Source: Marinospirillum perlucidum | Lineage (GTDB): Bacteria > Pseudomonadota > Gammaproteobacteria > Pseudomonadales > Halomonadaceae | Length of the DNA: 64,000 bases | Assembly: GCF_003336805.1 (NCBI RefSeq) | Contig: NZ_QFWJ01000001.1 | Location: forward strand, 470,145-534,144 | Direction: 5' to 3' | In this document: piece by piece, positions 60,801-64,000 of the stretch | How the letters are laid out: every line of letters starts with the position of its first letter | How positions within the stretch are numbered: the stretch's first letter is position 1 | Translations under genes and position numbers: made by a program | The notes under the pieces: generated by a model | What the model was told of the DNA's origin: nothing | Databases searched by the model: none | Seen by the model: the letters and a program-made list of their open reading frames with translations, nothing else

Positions 60801-61483
60801 GTCTGCAAATGGCCACTGAGCTGATTGTTGGTCCAATCCAGCGAGGTGGACAGATCCAGACTCCCTTGCCAGGCCAGTTGCAGGGCCTGCTCGGGCAGTT
60901 GAACCTGAAGGTCGGCGGTCAGTTCTTTAATGGCTACTTCGCGAATATGGATGGCCAGTGGCGGGTTTTCCAGCAGGCTTAGGACTTCATCCAGCTGTTC
61001 CTGAGGGGAAAGCGTATTTACGGGCGTTGGTGGTTCCTCGACAGAAGCCGATGAAGCCACCAAGAGACAGCCCTTGGCGTCCAGTTGATTGACAGTCAGT
61101 TGATCGATCTGCAACTCGGAGGAAAGAAGCGCCCAGGGGTTGAACTCAAAGACCAGGCTTTCCAGGGTTACTTCCAGGTCTTCACACAGCTCGGCTTGGG
61201 GCTGCAGATTATGGATTTCAACGCCTTGAAGCCTGATCTCACCTAGTAGGTCGACTTTTAACTGCTCAAGATCCACCTGAAAGCCAGAGGATTCAGTAAT
61301 AATCGGCTGGATACGCGGCCAGATTTGGGTGGTCAGCAGTGAAGAATTAAGGACAGCATAAACCGCAATTAGCAAGACGAGGGGCAATAAAAGAAGTGTC
61401 AGCAGACTGCCGAGCAGCCAGCGTTTTTTTCTGCTTTTTTGGGGCTGGGGGGAAGCTGGGTTGGTGTCGGCACCCTCGCTCAT
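57863..61483 (-). CDS. AsmA/YdbH-like large envelope protein
   Basis: 1206 aa. Short cytoplasmic start, one membrane helix (about 22-45, RKKRWLLGSLL...) and a huge periplasmic part made of repeating short beta-strands rich in Leu, Gln and Ser. This is the pattern of AsmA/TamB/YdbH proteins, which form a long hydrophobic groove for lipid transfer between the membranes. The C-terminal part (RMDFRDINLQMPPLALRGLSG; LGGEVAGQFYLDT; WVRVEMQQGLMDLTLRLSLF) resembles YdbH-type C-termini. First gene of a three-gene operon with a small lipoprotein and a propeller/TPR protein. Role in phospholipid or lipoprotein traffic is inferred. Confidence 0.72.
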   Translation of the reverse strand: MSEGADTNPASPQPQKSRKKRWLLGSLLTLLLLPLVLLIAVYAVLNSSLLTTQIWPRIQPIITESSGFQVDLEQLKVDLLGEIRLQGVEIHNLQPQAELCEDLEVTLESLVFEFNPWALLSSELQIDQLTVNQLDAKGCLLVASSASVEEPPTPVNTLSPQEQLDEVLSLLENPPLAIHIREVAIKELTADLQVQLPEQALQLAWQGSLDLSTSLDWTNNQLSGHLQTQLSSLSPLQVVSQGQESLELSLQPQFSSNLNWDLSRNSPWKLEISPLALDLQLSEFNLALHSPERQVAASWPEYRLTIDEGSFFNLLLDENWPLQLELLVSSQLASANLDLEENALGFSGEFFHGLRLEALGQIHLLNPGPGDLQLEIASQQGGQDLKLRQNTDEFLLDQITLAFQAGSYGQSSEQAHPRNHWLVDSGIEILQLQAPGLPQAIDLHPQLHLQLTQDLSQGDISASLQMDQHSLVNLQLAIDNSAQELQLQPNLNVYLPGPLTRYLPELTALVEVGELHLNLEGSSRWQHQQENLLQADFSQLPWGQATTDLALTLEQSTNGAAPEFYLAGPLTTQIHHRGNLDTRYHQLNLGVQTPGIAYPPLQKPLPLDLSLDLAADEALTAVTSQGRLLAANLPLASWQVDLHNPPNTAQVNSQIQLDAEPELAEYLNELAPLQEFGGWRLEQDLEVSLKHPQPSLLEITQAHLESLEAQTQLTTRITQTSPAAADQPQISQPLTLEQKLGWSRAAAQLEAWLQLPSLILPGIQLQGTQLQLAAKADSGLEPAQVELDLHWLQELVYLEHQARLSDLALQLDSQLTIDGQRYLPHLTLNSQAQGLEVWAAADKAPLQLSAMVFPQTLEIGADVQLGTEQLSVDPFLLTLGDRWLEQEFTASGTLNGQQLLVDGETRVQLRDQLLGGLTEPLEASGQFLLPWSISLVDQQQAAINARMDFRDINLQMPPLALRGLSGQLHLQEELRISDQGRLSFLYLLDPDAFQRVDFNRVEPWLAGRQNLRLQEVQLNDLTLGPLEATLPIQQNLIRLQDFTLAALGGEVAGQFYLDTRPEAWRLGLLSRVTRVDLRQLLPETLGDSDYAPVNARTAIEFDFSRRLLEGRVDLTDINRAQLLQLLDIIDPDHLDPQLATARSALRTAHPEWVRVEMQQGLMDLTLRLSLFNDPIRVRNLPLSPLIERFAEEALLLPDLLPLESTP

Positions 61484-61579
61484 AGCTGGTCCTTAAAACG
61501 AGATGGTCAATTGAGTTGAGTGGCAAAAGCCTTTTCAGCTTCCTGCTGCCCGTAACAGAGGAAGCTGATATCGGAGAAA

Positions 61580-62059
61580 TTAATTGGCACCGTTTTCAAT
61601 CCAAAGACGCAAGTCTTCTTTCAATTCAGCTGAGATACTGACGTTCTGGGTGTCATGGTAGCTAGAGGTTCCTGAGCAGCGTGAATCGGTGGTGATTAGA
61701 GCATCCATCAGATAGGACAAGTTGGGGGAGTTGGGGACAACCCAGTAGTCACTGCTGGTTGCACAATCATTTGTAGTAAACCAGCTGCTGTAGCTATCCT
61801 TATTTTTACTGACTAAAGCCGCTTTAAAGCTGCTCTGTGAAGACAGATCTGGACCATTTGCTTCGTTGGCTCCTGGTGCGTGACAACTGCTACAGCCTTT
61901 GATTGCTGAATAAGTAAAGAGTCGTTCCAGGGTGCCTGCTTCTGTTGCTGAAGTTGAACCGGATTCTTCGGAATCCTCATCAAGGCAGCCTGCCAGTAAT
62001 ACAACCAGGGCGAGTAAAACCAGCCAGGGGCGCAGGGAAAAAGGCTGTAATTTTTGCAT
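61580..62059 (-). CDS. Lipoprotein with c-type heme motif
   Basis: 159 aa from the ATG at 62059 (AAGGA eight bases upstream); longer frames lack a signal peptide. The lipobox is LLAGC with Cys25. The mature part begins with an acidic Ser-rich linker and then has GCSSCH (Cys56, Cys59, His60), a CxxCH c-type heme site, followed by APGANEANGPDL. The C-terminal half has two more Cys and ends with LRLWIENGAN, as in small cytochrome-like domains. Probable periplasmic or outer-membrane monoheme protein; partner unknown. Confidence 0.78.
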   Translation of the reverse strand: MQKLQPFSLRPWLVLLALVVLLAGCLDEDSEESGSTSATEAGTLERLFTYSAIKGCSSCHAPGANEANGPDLSSQSSFKAALVSKNKDSYSSWFTTNDCATSSDYWVVPNSPNLSYLMDALITTDSRCSGTSSYHDTQNVSISAELKEDLRLWIENGAN

Positions 62060-62183
62060 GCAAGGCATCCTTATCAATCCGTTTGGGTAGACCAGTGGTA
62101 AAAGTATATCAGCTTGTCTGCAGGTTGGTAGTTTTTTGCTTGGGGTTGCTAAACTGGAAATAACCTTTCCGATAGGAGATGTC

Positions 62184-62567
62184 ATGCAGGTTATTTTGAC
62201 GCTAATTCTGGCATTTGTTCTCGTGGTGGCAATTTCCCTGGGGCTTTTACACTTGGGGCGCAACCGTCTGCGTCAACGGCCTGAGAAGCTACTGGCGTTG
62301 ATTCAGCAGGCCCGCAGTGGGCAGTTGCAGGAAAATGCCTGGATTTATGCCCTGGCCCAGCCGTATTTGCATGATCCTGAAGTGGATGAAATTCGTCATC
62401 AGCTTTTAGAGGTGGAAAAGCATCACTGGGCAGGTAAAACCAGTCTGCATCATCATCAGCAGGATTTTTTATTTGATGCAGAAGGCCTCAAAGAGTTGCA
62501 GCGTATCGAGTTTCGTTTGTCTCAGCTGCTGGATAAACGCCAGCCGCAAGTAAAAAAGGAGCTTTGA
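62184..62567 (+). CDS. Small hypothetical membrane protein
   Basis: 127 aa from the ATG at 62184, which has GGAG seven bases upstream. One N-terminal membrane helix (2-22) is followed by a charged helical tail with a His-rich patch (HHWAGKTSLHHHQQ). Not recognised. It stands between the heme lipoprotein (divergent) and the dehydrogenase. Confidence 0.68.
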   Translation: MQVILTLILAFVLVVAISLGLLHLGRNRLRQRPEKLLALIQQARSGQLQENAWIYALAQPYLHDPEVDEIRHQLLEVEKHHWAGKTSLHHHQQDFLFDAEGLKELQRIEFRLSQLLDKRQPQVKKEL

Positions 62568-62659
62568 TTTTTATAACCCCTTGAAAAATAAAGACCCTAT
62601 CACAAGGCTAAAGTGTAGAGGCCGAGTGTTTTTATTTCCAGATTGAAGGAGGTTCAAGC

Positions 62660-63820
62660 TTGTCTACAACAAGTGCTCAGCTACCCGATAAGATGGCTGC
62701 CATGCAACTGGTTGGTCATGGTGGTGTCGATCAGTTGGTTTACAAGACTGACCTGCCCCTGCCTCGACCCGGTAAGGGTGAAGTTCTGGTGCAGGTAACG
62801 GCAACAGCCAAGAATAATACCGACCGCAAGGCCCGCGAGGGTTTGTATCCGACCAAGGACAAAACCGAAGTCACCTCTTTTCAGATGGGCGGTTCGCCGA
62901 CCCTGACGTTTCCGCGTATTCAGGGGGCGGATATTGCTGGTCGCATCGTTGCCGTTGGCGATGAAGTCAAGGAGGAGCGAATCGGCCAGCGGGGTTTGCT
63001 GGATTTTAATATCTATGCTGACCAGCGCCGGGATATCAATTTGACCCCCGATTACTTTGGACACGGGGCTGATGGCGGTTTCGCCGAGTATGTGGTCCTG
63101 CCTTCCGACCAGTTTCATGAAGTCAAGAACCCGGAGCTCACCGATGCCGAGCTGGCAGCCATGGGCATGTGTTCTTATCAGACGGCTTATCACATGATGA
63201 CTGCTGCAGGTGTGAAAGCTGGTGAAAGAATTCTGGTCACCGGTGCCAGTGGCGGGGTGGGCACCGCCCTGATTCAGCTATGCCGGATAGTCGGAGCCAT
63301 TCCCATCGCCTTGAGTCAAAAAGACAAGGCACCTGCCTTGCTGGAACTGGGTGCTGAGGCGGTTCTCGATCGCTCGGAAATGGATGCCTTTATCGATCGA
63401 GTCAAGGAAGTGACCGGCGGTAAACCCATTGATGCGGTGATGGATCTGGTTGGTGGTGAAATGACTAGCCAGTTTATCGACACCATGATCTTCGATATGA
63501 ATCAGCGCTCGACCTACCCGCGCCTGAGTATAGCCGGGGCCAGTGGCGGCAACCTTTCTGAAATCATGTGGACCCGCATCTACCTCTATCAGGTACAGAT
63601 TTTCGGGGTTTCCCACGGCACGCGCGAGGAAGCCGAGCAGTTGATTAACTGGATTCGCAGTGGTCAGTTGAAGCCGGTTCTGCATGCGGCCTTCCCGCTT
63701 TCCCGGTTGCGTGAAGCCGAGGAATATTTCGTCAATCGCAACAGCAACTATCTGGGCAAGATTGTGATCGTTCCCGACAGCCAATGGGAAGATCAGGGTG
63801 CGCCCTTTGCGCTCAGTTGA
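62660..63820 (+). CDS. MDR-family (zinc-type) alcohol dehydrogenase / quinone oxidoreductase
   Basis: 386 aa. GroES-like N-terminal domain (GKGEVLVQVTATAKNNTDRKAREGLY; IQGADIAGRIVAVG) and a Rossmann domain with VTGASGGVGTALIQL. The Cys and His ligands of the classic catalytic zinc are missing at the usual place (NNTDRKAREG instead of CxxDxxxxxG), so this is probably a zinc-free reductase of the quinone oxidoreductase branch. It starts with TTG at 62660 behind a strong AGGAGG. An IS3-type element begins about 50 bp after the stop. Confidence 0.85.
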   Translation: MSTTSAQLPDKMAAMQLVGHGGVDQLVYKTDLPLPRPGKGEVLVQVTATAKNNTDRKAREGLYPTKDKTEVTSFQMGGSPTLTFPRIQGADIAGRIVAVGDEVKEERIGQRGLLDFNIYADQRRDINLTPDYFGHGADGGFAEYVVLPSDQFHEVKNPELTDAELAAMGMCSYQTAYHMMTAAGVKAGERILVTGASGGVGTALIQLCRIVGAIPIALSQKDKAPALLELGAEAVLDRSEMDAFIDRVKEVTGGKPIDAVMDLVGGEMTSQFIDTMIFDMNQRSTYPRLSIAGASGGNLSEIMWTRIYLYQVQIFGVSHGTREEAEQLINWIRSGQLKPVLHAAFPLSRLREAEEYFVNRNSNYLGKIVIVPDSQWEDQGAPFALS

Positions 63821-63837
63821 GTCCAAGATGCATCGTT

Positions 63838-63873
63838 GCAGGCTGGCAAGAAAGCGGGTTCGAGCCAGCCTGC
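63838..63873 (+). terminator. Terminator-like hairpin without T-run
   Basis: GCAGGCTGGC (63838-63847) pairs perfectly with GCCAGCCTGC (63864-63873) round a 16-nt loop. The expected T-run is missing; instead the IS end begins at once. The insertion has probably cut the terminator from its T-run. Confidence 0.6.
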
Positions 63874-64000
63874 TGTAGTGGTTCAATGATTCTGGACACC
63901 AGCGTAGGTGGTAAGATCACCACCATAAACGAGGTGTCTGATGACCAGAAAACGACGTTCCTTTACTCCTGAGTTCAAGCAGGAAGCAGCCAGCCTGGTG
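63874..64000 (+). mobile_element. IS3-family insertion sequence, left end only
   Basis: From TGTAGTGGTTCAATGATTC at about 63874 the sequence has the TG-type end and short leader of IS3-family elements, and it leads straight into an OrfA start. The hairpin GGTGGT (63907-63912) / ACCACC (63919-63924) lies just before the ribosome site. The rest of the element is beyond the window, so its boundary and subgroup are tentative. Confidence 0.7.
63941..64000 (+). CDS. IS3-family transposase OrfA, N-terminal fragment
   Basis: The 20 codons visible read MTRKRRSFTPEFKQEAASLV, the typical opening of the HTH-type OrfA of IS3 elements (KRRxFTPEFKxEAxxLV). GAGGTG lies five bases before the ATG. The protein runs off the window. 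In this family OrfA joins OrfB by a programmed -1 frameshift. Confidence 0.85.
   Translation, partial: MTRKRRSFTPEFKQEAASLV

Overview
The window is about 64 kb of chromosome from a gammaproteobacterium, most likely in the Pseudomonadales/Oceanospirillales area. The evidence is a core of single-copy genes (xthA, dcd, mqo, yebC, purU, ubiG, recCBD, a sirtuin gene), the order mtnA - methylthioadenosine deaminase - ubiG - gph as known in Pseudomonas, a recC-recB-recD operon, and a Wsp-like chemosensory cluster ending in a diguanylate cyclase. GTG and TTG starts are fairly common, and 4-bp ATGA gene overlaps are frequent. I have no alignment, so species-level identity is not claimed.

Layout. 1-9.2 kb: the 3' part of a secreted PKD-domain protein, a ychJ/xthA pair, dcd, mqo, an SLC13 transporter, and a two-gene operon coding an AMP-phosphorylase-like enzyme and a PRPP synthetase. 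The last of these ends inside a 143-bp MITE-like repeat. 9.2-18.3 kb: an EAL protein, yebC, purU, an lrgAB-type pair, the methylthioadenosine salvage and ubiquinone block (gph, ubiG, mtaD divergent from mtnA), a DUF1622 membrane protein and tRNA-Val(GAC). 18.4-22.5 kb: two orphan envelope genes and then an accessory island. The island is an integron cassette array without an integrase (CALIN): three cassettes carrying an unknown gene, a higBA pair and a relBE/parE-type pair, each closed by an attC hairpin. A second MITE-like element is inserted exactly in one recombination core. 22.6-29.8 kb: an SDR, a zincin-like CLCA_X protein, a 7TM-DISM diguanylate cyclase, a hydrolase, and an nhaR-like regulator, MFS transporter and GGCT-like gene. 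29.9-39.1 kb: recC-recB-recD, joined by 4-bp overlaps.

39.2-54.1 kb: a class III sirtuin, a secreted DNase I-like nuclease, a second EAL protein and acylphosphatase. These are followed by a nine-gene chemosensory cluster: two receptors sharing an almost identical signalling domain, CheB, CheR-TPR, a CheA-REC hybrid, a CheY, an Hpt-REC-REC-GGDEF protein, CheW and a degenerate CheW. Its parts match the Wsp type, in which receptor signalling sets c-di-GMP rather than flagellar rotation, but with a different order and a different output protein.

54.1-64 kb: an envelope operon on the minus strand with a 1206-aa AsmA/YdbH-like inner-membrane-anchored protein, a 90-aa lipoprotein and a 1168-aa periplasmic propeller/TPR protein. 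I read this as a possible undescribed envelope machine. After it come a c-type-heme lipoprotein, a small membrane protein and an MDR dehydrogenase. The window ends in the left end of an IS3-family insertion sequence that sits directly behind a terminator-like hairpin.

Most promising for novelty: (i) the integrase-less cassette array with its interrupted core site, (ii) the rearranged Wsp-like cluster with an Hpt-tandem-REC cyclase, and (iii) the AsmA-like/lipoprotein/propeller operon.
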